From JACJWR01 sp963752505 (lineage in GTDB: Bacteria > Actinomycetota > Actinomycetes > S36-B12 > UBA10799): 64,000 nucleotides of DNA. The notes under the pieces are model-generated. The model ran no database searches and was not told the origin of the DNA. It saw nothing but the letters and a program-made list of their open reading frames with translations. Numbering within the stretch: position 1 is the stretch's first letter; each line of letters starts with the position of its first letter. The translations under genes were made by a program, and so were the position numbers. Location: the NCBI GenBank assembly GCA_963752505.1, contig CAVVYM010000012.1, positions 124,001-188,000 of the forward strand, written 5' to 3'. Positions 34,901 through 44,230 of the stretch are shown piece after piece.

Positions 34901-36100
34901 CTAGCCGCGTGCCGACGTCGGCAGCACGCCGGCAAGCCAGCCGTACATACGCTGCTGCACGAGGGATCGGGCCACGGGTTCGCAGTGCATGTCTGCGCCT
35001 TCGTCTGCGGTGAACTTGACCACCACCGCCGGATCGCCGATCAGTGTGGCCAACTGTTCGGACTGCCCAGGCCAGAACTGCTCGCCCTCGGGATCCGCAA
35101 TCATCGTAGGCGTGGTGATCTGGCCTGCCACATCTGTCACGTTGTACTGCATCATCGCCTTGCAGACGTCGTAGGGGTTGTCCTGCCGGTACGGGCGGGC
35201 TCGGAAATCCCACGTGGCCCGCAACTCGGGTGACTTCAGGCCTTCGGTCATGTAGGTGTTGAAGGTCTCCTTGTCGTTATTGACGAGAAGTTGCGTCATC
35301 TCCGGCGGGAAGTGTCTGAGCCAGGAGTCGGAGACATCCACCACACCGGGATCCAGGAAGGCCGCAGCGAACCTCTTCTCGAAGGCGAGCGCGCGGGGCG
35401 CCCAGTAACCTCCCTGGCTGCCCGCCCAGAGGACGAGCGCATCAGCCGCGACGTCCGGTCGCTGCACGATGAAGTCGACGACGGGCGTGATGACCGCCTC
35501 CCAATCCGGGCGGAATCCGATGCCGCGGTCGAAGAGCATGGATTGCTGGCCCGGACCGTCGAAGATCAAGCCGTTGAATCCTCGCTCGTAGGCGGCCAAC
35601 ATCTCCTGCCACACCCAGGTGAGGGCACCGTCACTGCCGTTGATGAAGACGACGGTGGGCCGTGGGGTGCCGTCGACGCTCAGGAAGTAGCCCGGCATAG
35701 TCGTGTCCTCGTAGGGGATGTCCACCCTCTCGAGCTTGGGCGAGGTGAGGTCGGCGAACCTCTCCCAGCATCTGCGGTGGGCGTGAAAGGTGTCCCGGAT
35801 CGTTCCCTCGTCCGCGAAGGATTGGTCGGCCTCAAGAGCCGAGGCGTAGTACGCGGCTGCGCGCAGGGCTGCGTCGCGGGCGCTGCGGGTGTCGTTGACG
35901 CTCAGAGCCTCGTCGATCAACTTCTCCACGCGTGAGCCGAGCGCCTTGAAGGCGGCCGACCAAGACTTGTCATCGCCCTGGCCGGCTTGCCCCACCGCGG
36001 TGAGGATTTCGCCGACGTCGCCGAGCCCTGCCGGAACGCCGCCGAGGGCCACTTGCACGCGGTAGTTGGCGTCGGAATCCTGGTAGAACTGGTAGCCCAT
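34901..36100 (-). CDS. Alpha/beta hydrolase, FrsA/acyl-peptidase-like
   Basis: 399 aa with an N-terminal helical part (about residues 1-130) and an alpha/beta-hydrolase domain. The nucleophile elbow is WAGSQGGYW near residue 240, the probable acid is in ADPEGEQFW and the histidine in GADMHCEP. FNGLIFDGPGQQ fits the FrsA/2,6-dihydropseudooxynicotine hydrolase group. The substrate is unknown. ATG 36100 follows GAGGAGG. Confidence 0.75.
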   Translation of the reverse strand: MGYQFYQDSDANYRVQVALGGVPAGLGDVGEILTAVGQAGQGDDKSWSAAFKALGSRVEKLIDEALSVNDTRSARDAALRAAAYYASALEADQSFADEGTIRDTFHAHRRCWERFADLTSPKLERVDIPYEDTTMPGYFLSVDGTPRPTVVFINGSDGALTWVWQEMLAAYERGFNGLIFDGPGQQSMLFDRGIGFRPDWEAVITPVVDFIVQRPDVAADALVLWAGSQGGYWAPRALAFEKRFAAAFLDPGVVDVSDSWLRHFPPEMTQLLVNNDKETFNTYMTEGLKSPELRATWDFRARPYRQDNPYDVCKAMMQYNVTDVAGQITTPTMIADPEGEQFWPGQSEQLATLIGDPAVVVKFTADEGADMHCEPVARSLVQQRMYGWLAGVLPTSARG

Positions 36101-36186
36101 GCGGCCTCCTCAAATGGGGAGCCTGACCATAGCAGTGCGAATGGTGTGGTGTCGCGCGTCAGTCGCGCGGGCCGCCGATCGCGAAC

Positions 36187-38547
36187 TTAGGTTCCGACGT
36201 AGGTTGCGAGGTGCTGCCCGGTCAAGGTTGAGTGAGCCGCCACGAGGTCGTGCGGTGGCCCTTGGAACACGACCAGACCGCCGTCGTGGCCGGCGCCGGG
36301 GCCCAGATCGATGATCCAGTCAGCGTGGGCCATGACAGCTTGGTGGTGCTCGATCACGATGACCGATGTTCCCGAATCCACCAGTCGATCGAGCAGGCCG
36401 AGCAACCGCTCCACGTCGGAAAGGTGCAGACCGGTGGTGGGTTCGTCGAGCACGAAGACGGCTTCCTTGCCACCCATGTGCGTGGCTAGTTTCAGTCGTT
36501 GGCGTTCTCCGCCGGAGAGGGTGGTGAGGGGTTGCCCGATGTGGAGATACCCCAGCCCTACATCGGCCAATCGCGCCACGATGCGATGGGCCGCAGGCAG
36601 GCGTGAGTCACCTTCGTCGAAGAACTCCTCGGCCTCGTCGACCGACATGCTCAAGACCTGACTGATGTCGCGCCCACCGAAGTGGTAGTCGAGCACCGAG
36701 GCACTGAACCGCTTGCCCTCACACTCCTCACAGACGGTTGCGACGCCAGCCATCATGGCCAGGTCTGTGTAGATGACCCCGGCACCCTTGCACGTCGGGC
36801 AAGCACCTTCGGAGTTGGAGCTGAACAGCGCCGGCTTGACTCCGTTGGCCTTCGCGAAGGCCTTTCTGATCGGGTCCAACAGGCCGGTATAGGTGGCGGG
36901 GTTGCTGCGGCGGGAGCCTCGGATCGACCCCTGATCTACCGCTACGACACCGTCCAAGGTGGCGACGGACCCGTTGATCAGGGAACTCTTCCCGGAACCG
37001 GCGACCCCGGTGACCACCACAAGCACACCGAGGGGAATGTCCACGTCGACGCCGCGCAGATTGTTGGCGTTGGCACCGCGGATCTCCAGGGCGCCGGTGG
37101 CGTCGCGCACTGTCGCCTTGAGGTTCGCGCGGTCGCCTAGGTGCTGCCCGGTCAAGGTTCCGCTGCCGGCCAACTGCGCGACGGATCCTTCGAACACCAC
37201 GTGCCCACCCGCGGAACCGGCGCCTGGTCCAAGGTCGACCACGTGGTCGGCGATCTGAATCACTTCGGGCTTGTGCTCGACGACCAACACGGTGTTGCCT
37301 TTGTCCCGGAGGCGCTCGAGGAGCGTGTTCATCCGGCCGATGTCGTGCGGGTGCAAACCGATGGTCGGCTCGTCGAACACGTAGGTGACGTCGGTGAGAG
37401 AGGAGCCGAGATGGCGAATCATCTTCGTCCGCTGGGCCTCTCCGCCCGACAGCGTGCCGGAGGAGCGATCCAGCGACAGATAGCCGAGTCCGATGGTGAC
37501 GAACGAGTCCAGCGTGTGCACCAGTGCGTCGAGCAGCGGCACGACCGTGGGTTCGCGCAGACCGCGGACCCACTCGGCGAGGTCGCTGATCTGCATGGCG
37601 CAGGCGTCCGCGATGTTCACTCCGTCGATCTTTGACGAACGGGCAGCTTCATTCAGGCGCGTCCCACCACAGTCAGGGCAGGCCGTGAACACCACTGCAC
37701 GCTCTACGAACGCCCGGATATGGGGCTGCATTGCCTCAACGTCTTTGGAGAGGAAGGACTTCTGAATCTGAGGTATCAGGCCGGTGTAGGTGAGATTGAT
37801 CCCATCGATCTTGAGCTTCGTGGGTTCGCGGTAGAGCAGGTCGTGACGTTCCTTCTTGCTGAAGCGGCCGATGGGCTTGTCGGGGTCGAAGTAGCCGCAA
37901 CCCCGGAAGATCCGGCCGTGCCAGCCGTCCATGCTGTAGCCGGGAATGGTCAACGCACCCTCGTTGAGGGACTTCGATTCGTCATACAGGGCTGCGGTGT
38001 TGAAGTCGGACACTGTGCCCGTGCCCTCGCAGCGCGGGCACATTCCACCGGTGATGGAGAAGCTACGTCGCTCCGCTTTGGTCGACCTACCTCGTTCAAC
38101 CGTAATGGCGCCGGCACCGTGCGCCGATGCGACGTTGAAGGAGTAGGCCTGGGGTGAGCCGGCGTGCGGTTCGCCAAGCCGACTGAACAGGATACGCAGC
38201 ATCGCATTAGCGTCGGTGACGGTCCCGACAGTAGACCGGACGTTGGCACCGAGGCGTTCTTGGTCGACGATGATCGCCGGCGTGAGACCCTCCAGTACGT
38301 CGACATCGGGCCGGCCCACCGAGGGCATGAACCCCTGGAGGAATGCGCTGTAGGTCTCGTTGATCAGGCGTTGCGATTCCGCGGCGATGGTGCCGAACAC
38401 GAGTGAACTCTTGCCGGAGCCGGAGACACCTGTGAACACCGTGAGGCGTCGCTTGGGCAACTCGACCGTGACGTCCTTGAGGTTGTTCTCCCGCGCCCCC
38501 TGAACTCTGATGAGGTCATGGCTGTCGGCAGGGTGGTCATGAGGCAT
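36187..38547 (-). CDS. UvrA-like ABC ATPase lacking the UvrB-binding region
   Basis: 786 aa with two UvrA-type ABC modules: Walker A GVSGSGKSS and GVAGSGKSS, signatures LSGGEAQR and LSGGERQR, and zinc-finger cysteines CPRC and CPTC/CEEC. True UvrA is about 950 aa; here the region after LFSRLGEPH is short and its first CPxC zinc pair is missing, so UvrB loading is unlikely. Similar short UvrA paralogues (DrrC type) occur next to antibiotic genes and may protect DNA from bound drugs. The ATG follows AGGA at about seven bases. Confidence 0.85.
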   Translation of the reverse strand: MPHDHPADSHDLIRVQGARENNLKDVTVELPKRRLTVFTGVSGSGKSSLVFGTIAAESQRLINETYSAFLQGFMPSVGRPDVDVLEGLTPAIIVDQERLGANVRSTVGTVTDANAMLRILFSRLGEPHAGSPQAYSFNVASAHGAGAITVERGRSTKAERRSFSITGGMCPRCEGTGTVSDFNTAALYDESKSLNEGALTIPGYSMDGWHGRIFRGCGYFDPDKPIGRFSKKERHDLLYREPTKLKIDGINLTYTGLIPQIQKSFLSKDVEAMQPHIRAFVERAVVFTACPDCGGTRLNEAARSSKIDGVNIADACAMQISDLAEWVRGLREPTVVPLLDALVHTLDSFVTIGLGYLSLDRSSGTLSGGEAQRTKMIRHLGSSLTDVTYVFDEPTIGLHPHDIGRMNTLLERLRDKGNTVLVVEHKPEVIQIADHVVDLGPGAGSAGGHVVFEGSVAQLAGSGTLTGQHLGDRANLKATVRDATGALEIRGANANNLRGVDVDIPLGVLVVVTGVAGSGKSSLINGSVATLDGVVAVDQGSIRGSRRSNPATYTGLLDPIRKAFAKANGVKPALFSSNSEGACPTCKGAGVIYTDLAMMAGVATVCEECEGKRFSASVLDYHFGGRDISQVLSMSVDEAEEFFDEGDSRLPAAHRIVARLADVGLGYLHIGQPLTTLSGGERQRLKLATHMGGKEAVFVLDEPTTGLHLSDVERLLGLLDRLVDSGTSVIVIEHHQAVMAHADWIIDLGPGAGHDGGLVVFQGPPHDLVAAHSTLTGQHLATYVGT

Positions 38548-38622
38548 CGGGTAGTCCTGGGTGGCGAAGGTGGGCGAGGTTCCGACGGTCGGCGCCGGTG
38601 GGTCTGGTGGCCCGGTGCGGTG

Positions 38623-39543
38623 CTAGAAGAGTTCGGAAATCATGCAGCGTACCGAGCCGCCGCCGTACTCCTCGATTGTTGAGACCTTGCCTACCAAAAT
38701 GCTGCTGGAGGCGTCGATGGTGCTTTTCTGGTCGTCAGTGAGCACCTTGTAGGTGGACTCCGTCATCACCGTGTAGTTGCCCTTTGACCCTTGCACCTCG
38801 ATCTCGTTACCCGCGAAGTGGTCGATCTCGGATTCCGTCACATCGATAATCTGCTTGCCCGAGTCCGTCAGCTCGGCCTCGACTCGCGCACGCTCCTTGG
38901 GATCATCGATGGCCGACAGGCAGACGATCGCGAACTTCTCGGTTATCGCCATCATCACGTTCGTGTGGTAGATGGGGACGCGCTTGCCCTGGTAGGTCTG
39001 GTACCCGTGGAACGGCACCGGTGTGTAGTCGAAATCGGAGCAGAATTGTCGCAGCAAGCCTTCGTCACAGCGCTGAGAGAGACAACCGAACGCCTTGCGG
39101 TTGACTCGGTCGAGCACCATGGCGCCGGTGCCTTCGAGGAAACGCCCGTCACTCTCGTATTTCGTGTAGTCGACGATCTTCAGCTCATCTTTCTTCAACG
39201 CCTCAACGAGGCCGCCGAGGAACTTGAGCCGTTCGGTGCGTCGATCTCCGGCAAACATGGGACAGAGCACAAGTGAGTTGTCGTCGAGGGACACGAACCA
39301 GTTGTTGGGGAAGATGCTGTCGGGCGTGCGGTGCACAGAGTCGTCATCCTGCAGCACGGTCACATTCACACCGGCTTCACGCAGCAGCGACACGAAACCG
39401 TCGAACTCAGCCAGCGCTTGAGCTTGTACCTGCCGGGGCTTGCCGCCCAGATCCTGCTGGAAGAAATCGTTCGCGGCGGTCTGGGTATTGAAGTAGAAGT
39501 CGCAGGGCCGAACCATCAGAATGTGGTTGGTTATCTGTGACAT
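38623..39543 (-). CDS. ctlX: Amidinotransferase-fold hydrolase, CtlX-like
   Basis: 306-aa protein of the arginine-deiminase/amidinotransferase superfamily. It has MVRPCDFYFN near the start, FPNNWFVSL, the histidine in IYHTNVMM and the catalytic cysteine in GGSVRCMI at the C-terminus. CtlX-type proteins are linked to citrulline use; the exact substrate here is inferred. ATG 39543 is fixed by AGGAGGA just upstream. Confidence 0.78.
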   Translation of the reverse strand: MSQITNHILMVRPCDFYFNTQTAANDFFQQDLGGKPRQVQAQALAEFDGFVSLLREAGVNVTVLQDDDSVHRTPDSIFPNNWFVSLDDNSLVLCPMFAGDRRTERLKFLGGLVEALKKDELKIVDYTKYESDGRFLEGTGAMVLDRVNRKAFGCLSQRCDEGLLRQFCSDFDYTPVPFHGYQTYQGKRVPIYHTNVMMAITEKFAIVCLSAIDDPKERARVEAELTDSGKQIIDVTESEIDHFAGNEIEVQGSKGNYTVMTESTYKVLTDDQKSTIDASSSILVGKVSTIEEYGGGSVRCMISELF

Positions 39544-39710
39544 GCTTCCTCCTGCTCGACGGCATGGTGGGCTGGGGTCACGATCCGCGGTTTGGGCCGC
39601 GTTTCCATCCAAGCACGACGGGGGTGTTGATTCCAGGTTGCGGCCCGATCCGTGCGGGGCTGCCCCGGAGTCACCTGTTGCGCAGGTCAGGTGCGGTGCG
39701 CTTCGGCTCA

Positions 39711-40556
39711 CTAGGCCAAGGCGAGGGCGCCGAACACGACGAGGAGCACCGAGACCCCGATTTCGACGCCGCCTATCATCGCTGGTCGGGCACCGGCCGG
39801 TACCGCGAAGGCGCGCACTGCAGCGACCCCGAACGGCGCGAGCAACCAGGGCGAGATCACCAGCACGGAGAGTGACACGATCGCATAGACACGCGACGCG
39901 CGGGCCCAGCGACGGTCGTCCGCTTCCCGGATGAGTGACTTGACGTGAAGCACCGTGCCGGTGAAGTAGACGAAGCAGACGAAGGCGGCCAGCCAGGCCA
40001 CCGAGGCGGGAACGGCGGCCGCGTCGGGCGCACCTGCGCCGGTCAGTCCCAGGCTAGGCGCGTCAAAGGTGACGGCCCACAGAATGGGTACCGCCAGGGA
40101 GGCTTGCGCGACAAGCAGCAGGTCGTTGCTCGCCCCGCGCTCGTGGCCGATCCGGGTCAACCAAACGCTCACCAGCCACGCGGCCGCCAGCACCAAGCCC
40201 ACCCAAACAAGCCAGGGTCGCCACCACACGAGCAGTGCCGAGGCGATCGCGGCGACCATGATCCACGGCATCGCGGCGCGCAATTCCCGACGTGCCAGCC
40301 GCGACCACACGCCGCGGCGCCAACGCACGACCACGGCTCGGCCGAGGTAGTAACTGGCCGGATATGCCAACACCCACGCGGACGCGAATAGGGCGCCCGC
40401 GGCTGACCATCCGACGAGCGTGAATCCAAGCGCCAATGGCACGACCAGGAACGCCCAGGCACCGTGCTGCGGAGGAATGGCCAGTCGGGCAGACCTCGTG
40501 CCTGACGACGGCGAAGTGCCCGTCGACTTGATGTTGTCCATCTTTGGTGATGCCAC
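39711..40556 (-). CDS. YwiC-like membrane protein
   Basis: 281 aa with PPQHGAWAFLVVPLALG near residue 28, the YwiC-family hallmark, and about eight to ten hydrophobic helices. YwiC proteins are uncharacterised, sometimes near nitrate or molybdenum genes. Here the partner is the DUF6457 gene nine bases upstream, beside moaA. GTG 40556 and ATG 40541 are both possible starts. Confidence 0.72.
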   Translation of the reverse strand: MASPKMDNIKSTGTSPSSGTRSARLAIPPQHGAWAFLVVPLALGFTLVGWSAAGALFASAWVLAYPASYYLGRAVVVRWRRGVWSRLARRELRAAMPWIMVAAIASALLVWWRPWLVWVGLVLAAAWLVSVWLTRIGHERGASNDLLLVAQASLAVPILWAVTFDAPSLGLTGAGAPDAAAVPASVAWLAAFVCFVYFTGTVLHVKSLIREADDRRWARASRVYAIVSLSVLVISPWLLAPFGVAAVRAFAVPAGARPAMIGGVEIGVSVLLVVFGALALA

Positions 40557-40564
40557 GGCGGCGA

Positions 40565-40789
40565 CTATGACCAGTCGCTGGCACGCGCGCTGATTGCTGC
40601 GGCGGCGGCAGGGAACTGCGCTCCTCGCCCAACTGCCAGTCCAAGCAGGTAGGCCGTCACGGGAGCGGCCGGACGTTGCACGTTGTGGGCGACCTCGCCG
40701 GCCACGTCAAGAATCGCGTCGACGTCGACGTCACCGGTGAGGTCGAGTTCGTCGAGCACGGCCTGCACCCAGTCGTCCATCATGGGCAC
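40565..40789 (-). CDS. DUF6457 small protein, molybdenum-cofactor associated
   Basis: 74 aa, with WVQAVLDELDLTG, VDAILDVAGEVAHNVQRPAAP and LLGLAVGRG, matching DUF6457. This domain is often fused to or near the MobA nucleotidyltransferase. GTG 40789 follows AGAGGTG; ATG 40783 is an alternative. It diverges from moaA, which supports a link to molybdopterin. Confidence 0.72.
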   Translation of the reverse strand: MPMMDDWVQAVLDELDLTGDVDVDAILDVAGEVAHNVQRPAAPVTAYLLGLAVGRGAQFPAAAAAISARASDWS

Positions 40790-40895
40790 TCACGTCACCT
40801 CTCGCGTGGGAAGATGCCCAGCGTCCGGCGCGCAGGGCATACCCACGATGATGGCACCCGTCCTGCTTGTCTCGACTCCCCAGTCGGCTCCCACG

Positions 40896-40901
40896 TAAGG
40901 T
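40896..40901 (+). promoter_or_regulatory. -10 hexamer of a leaderless moaA promoter
   Basis: TAAGGT ends seven bases before ATG 40909, selecting that codon over an in-frame upstream start at 40867. Confidence 0.55.
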
Positions 40902-40908
40902 TGCGCCG

Positions 40909-41895
40909 ATGACCCTCATCGATTCCCATGGCCGGGTGCACACGGACCTGCGGGTTTCCCTTACGGATCGTTGCTCGCTGCGCTGCACCTACTGCATGCC
41001 TGCGGATGGCCTGCCGTGGTTGCCCCGCGAGTCCATGCTGAGCACCCCGGAGTTGCTGCGCCTGGTCGAAATCGCTGTGGGCGCGGGTATCACGGGCGTG
41101 CGCCTCACCGGTGGCGAACCACTGCTGCGCCCTGACGTAGTTGACATCGTGGGGGCCATTGCACAGTTGCCCTCCAAGCCCGAGGTCTCGCTCACCACCA
41201 ACGGCATCCGACTTCCCGGACTGGCCGCACGACTCGCCGATGCAGGCCTCAAGCGAGTCAACGTGAGCCTCGACACCCTCAATCGGGAGACCTTCAAGCG
41301 CTTGACAAAGCGCGACCGACTAGTGGACACCATCGCTGGTATTCGTGCTGCCCAGGTGGCGGGCCTGTACCCGGTGAAGATCAACTCCGTTCTCCTGCGC
41401 GGGGTCAACGATCACCAGGCACCCGATCTGCTGCGCTGGGCGATCAGCGAGGGTCTGAGTCTGCGCTTTATCGAACAGATGCCGTTGGATCCGCAGCACG
41501 GCTGGCGGCGCGACGAGATGGTCACCGGAGCAGAGATCCTCGCCGTGCTACGTGCTGCAGGCTTCGAACTCTCCGAGGTCCCTGAACGTGGCAGCGCACC
41601 TGCCGCACTTTGGGAAGTCGACGGCGGCCCGCACACGGTCGGGGTGGTTGCCTCGGTCACGAGGCCGTTCTGCGGGGACTGCAACCGGGTGCGGCTGACG
41701 GCCGACGGACAGTGGCGCAACTGCCTTTTCGCCCGCGAGGAGGCGGACCTGCGCACCCGGATGCGAGGTGGCGCAAGCGACGCTGAACTCCTCGCTGTGA
41801 TGCGCGGTGAGGTCAGCCGCAAACGCCCCGGGCACGGCCTTGACGATCCGACCTTTCTACAGCCGGAACGACCCATGTCGGCCATCGGCGGTTGA
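40909..41895 (+). CDS. moaA: GTP 3',8-cyclase MoaA
   Basis: Radical-SAM enzyme for the first step of molybdenum cofactor synthesis. The 328-aa protein has the SAM cluster motif CSLRCTYCM near residue 25, TGGEPLL, and the C-terminal cluster cysteines in CGDCNRVRL and CLFA. The C-terminus ends in IGG, as required for MoaA activity. No other moa gene is in the window apart from the DUF6457 neighbour. Confidence 0.95.
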   Translation: MTLIDSHGRVHTDLRVSLTDRCSLRCTYCMPADGLPWLPRESMLSTPELLRLVEIAVGAGITGVRLTGGEPLLRPDVVDIVGAIAQLPSKPEVSLTTNGIRLPGLAARLADAGLKRVNVSLDTLNRETFKRLTKRDRLVDTIAGIRAAQVAGLYPVKINSVLLRGVNDHQAPDLLRWAISEGLSLRFIEQMPLDPQHGWRRDEMVTGAEILAVLRAAGFELSEVPERGSAPAALWEVDGGPHTVGVVASVTRPFCGDCNRVRLTADGQWRNCLFAREEADLRTRMRGGASDAELLAVMRGEVSRKRPGHGLDDPTFLQPERPMSAIGG

Positions 41896-41934
41896 TCCGC
41901 GCCGGCTCCGATCGCCGTCGCCGCAACGCGATCA

Positions 41935-42684
41935 TCATTCGGGGTCGTTGACCTCGACAAGCTTTCCGCCCGTGAGGAGGCGCCCGGCGTGGGGCTGGAC
42001 GTAGTCGCCGTCCGGGCAGTGGATCAGGACTCCGCTCACCAGCGCTACGTCGTCCTCGCTGGGGATGGTGACCGCTGAGATCAACTGCCACAGGTCCTCA
42101 ACCATGAGGCGGGCAACGCCGGTGACGAGTTCGACGGGGGTCATGGTCGAGATGTCGCCGAACTCGGCGGCCAATCTGAACTGCACCAGCGACTGTTCCG
42201 GATCGAGCGGATCGATCAGGGGGCGGTCCGAGCATTCCGGTGGTGCGGCCGCTGGCTGCTGCCCCCGCGCAGCCTGGGTCGCAGCGATCAGCGAACCGCA
42301 CGCGGTCGTCGGGCGCGAGCGTCCACGCCTCATGGTCCGGCCCATGGTGCCGTCTTCCAACAGGCCGATGTGGGGCATGGCGAAGATCACGACCTCAGGG
42401 TGGCCCGCGACGTGCGGCACGTGGTCAATCACCGCACGCATGCCGGTGACGCCGGCGAAGGGGAGACCCGAAAGGCTGCTGAAGTCGAACGCCTGATTCC
42501 AGCGTCGGCGGACTTCGGCCCGGTATTCAGCCGCGAGCTCGTCGCGGCACCCTGCGGTGACTGCCAGTGCCTCGCCAGGACGGAAACCGTGCGCGGCGAG
42601 GACCTCGCCCTGCTGATCCAGGAAGTCATGCAACTCCACGGCGTGTGGGAATTTCGACGTCACCGCTGTAGGCACCGTAGTCAT
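41935..42684 (-). CDS. LCIB-type (theta) carbonic anhydrase homologue
   Basis: 249 aa. The central part reads AVTAGCRDEL, LSGLPFAGVTG, DHVPH, FAMPHIGL and, later, TTACGSLIAA. These match the LCIB C-terminal carbonic anhydrase family: a Cys next to Asp/Glu, a His in the HVP motif and a Cys in CGS/CGA form the zinc site. LCIB proteins are best known from the algal CO2-concentrating mechanism. Activity is not proven from sequence. A TAGGCT hexamer six bases before ATG 42684 suggests leaderless transcription. Confidence 0.75.
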   Translation of the reverse strand: MTTVPTAVTSKFPHAVELHDFLDQQGEVLAAHGFRPGEALAVTAGCRDELAAEYRAEVRRRWNQAFDFSSLSGLPFAGVTGMRAVIDHVPHVAGHPEVVIFAMPHIGLLEDGTMGRTMRRGRSRPTTACGSLIAATQAARGQQPAAAPPECSDRPLIDPLDPEQSLVQFRLAAEFGDISTMTPVELVTGVARLMVEDLWQLISAVTIPSEDDVALVSGVLIHCPDGDYVQPHAGRLLTGGKLVEVNDPE

Positions 42685-42690
42685 GCTCCG

Positions 42691-42696
42691 AGCCTA
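42691..42696 (-). promoter_or_regulatory. -10 hexamer of a leaderless LCIB-like gene promoter
   Basis: On the minus strand TAGGCT ends six bases before ATG 42684. Confidence 0.5.
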
Positions 42697-42936
42697 GTGC
42701 TGGCCGAGAATGTCAACCATCCCGTGTCGGAATGCGCCATTCCGTCGTGGTGCGCAATACCGAACCCGCCCGGTCGAGTTCTAAGAACCCGGCCGGCGTG
42801 CCCTCCACCCCGCAGCGGCGCAACCGACAACGGTCTGGTGGCGGGGCGCAATCAGGCGCAGTCGTTCATCTCCCACCAGGCCATCGTCACCTCGACGGCC
42901 CCCTCGGTTCCTTCCGAGACCATCGTTATGTGTCAC
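42697..42936. other. Gap of about 240 bases without a recognised gene
   Basis: It lies between the aminotransferase stop and the LCIB-like promoter. A 6-bp hairpin CGGAAT/ATTCCG is present near 42729-42746, without a T run. No tRNA or small RNA structure was recognised. Confidence 0.5.
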
Positions 42937-44190
42937 TCATTGCCGATACCCGGACAAGAACCTTTCCAGCCGTTCGATCGCGTCCGTCAGATCCTCTACG
43001 TGCGGCAAGGTGACGATCCGGAAGTGGTCCGGGCGTGGCCAGTTGAAGCCGGTGCCCTGCACCAGCAGCAGGTGCTGATCGACAAGGAGGTCGAGCACGA
43101 ACCGCTCGTCATCGACGATCGGGTGAACCTTGGGATCGAGTTTGGGGAAGAGGTAGAGCGCACCCTTCGGCTTGGTGGCCGAAACCCCTGGAATCTGATT
43201 GATCATGTCGTAGGCGACATCTCGCTGGGCCAAGAGTCGGCCGCCGGGCAGCACCAGTTCGTTGATGCTCTGCCGGCCGCCGAGCGCCGTCGCAATCGCG
43301 TGCTGGGCTGGCACGTTGGCACACAGCCGCATGTTCGCCATCACATCGAGGCCCTCGAGGTAGTCGCGAGCATGCTCCTTGGGTCCGGACACAACCAGCC
43401 AGCCACTGCGGTAGCCCGCAACTCGGTAACTCTTCGACAGGCCGTTGAAGGTGAGGCAGAAGAGGTCGGGAGCCAGCGTGGCCACCGACGTGTGGCTCAC
43501 CCCGTCGTAGAGGATCTTGTCGTAGATCTCGTCGGCCATGAGCACGAGGCCATGGCGGCGGGCAATGTCGACCAACTCCGCGAGGACCTCGTCGGAGTAG
43601 ACCGCGCCAGTCGGATTGTTGGGGTTGATGATCACCAGGGCTTTGGTGCGGTCGGTGATCTTGGCCTCGATATCGGCCGGATCCGGGAACCAATCCGCTT
43701 CTTCGTCGCAGATGTAGTGCACCGGTGTGCCACCCGCCAAGCTCACCGCGGCGGTCCATAGCGGGTAGTCAGGGGCCGGAATGAGCACCTCGTCGCCGTC
43801 GCTCACCAGCGCCTGCAAACTCATGACGATGAGTTCGCTGACACCGTTGCCGAGGTACACGTCCTCGACGTCGACCCCCTCGATGGGTTTCGTCTGGTAG
43901 TACTGCACCACTGCCCGCCGGGCATGGAGCAGGCCCTTGGAGTCGGCGTAGCCGGCCGCGTGCGGCAGGGCAGCCGCGATGTCCGTGATCACGTTGTCCG
44001 GTGCCTCGAAGCCGAACGGCGCAGGGTTGCCGATATTCAGCTTCAGCACCCGGTGGCCAGCGTCCTCGAGTTGCTTGGCCGCCGCGAGCACTGGACCGCG
44101 GATGTCGTAGCAGACATCGCTGAGTTTCTCGGACTGCTTGATTTCGCGCAGGCCGGCATTGGACAGGGGGGGTGTGGCGAGAGTCGTCAC
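42937..44190 (-). CDS. alaA: PLP-dependent aminotransferase, AlaA-like
   Basis: 417-aa fold-type I class I aminotransferase. The pyridoxal lysine is in NGLSKSYRVAGYRSGW; INPNNPTGAVY and LMADEIYDKI are also typical. The N-terminus (SDVCYDIRGPVL) and length match glutamate-pyruvate aminotransferase AlaA rather than aspartate transaminase. GTG 44190 follows AAAGGT. It is last in the apparent ppc-methyltransferase-aminotransferase unit. Confidence 0.85.
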   Translation of the reverse strand: MTTLATPPLSNAGLREIKQSEKLSDVCYDIRGPVLAAAKQLEDAGHRVLKLNIGNPAPFGFEAPDNVITDIAAALPHAAGYADSKGLLHARRAVVQYYQTKPIEGVDVEDVYLGNGVSELIVMSLQALVSDGDEVLIPAPDYPLWTAAVSLAGGTPVHYICDEEADWFPDPADIEAKITDRTKALVIINPNNPTGAVYSDEVLAELVDIARRHGLVLMADEIYDKILYDGVSHTSVATLAPDLFCLTFNGLSKSYRVAGYRSGWLVVSGPKEHARDYLEGLDVMANMRLCANVPAQHAIATALGGRQSINELVLPGGRLLAQRDVAYDMINQIPGVSATKPKGALYLFPKLDPKVHPIVDDERFVLDLLVDQHLLLVQGTGFNWPRPDHFRIVTLPHVEDLTDAIERLERFLSGYRQ

Positions 44191-44230
44191 CGCTGGGACC
44201 TTTCGTCGGTGGGCTCGGCAATTGTCTCAG

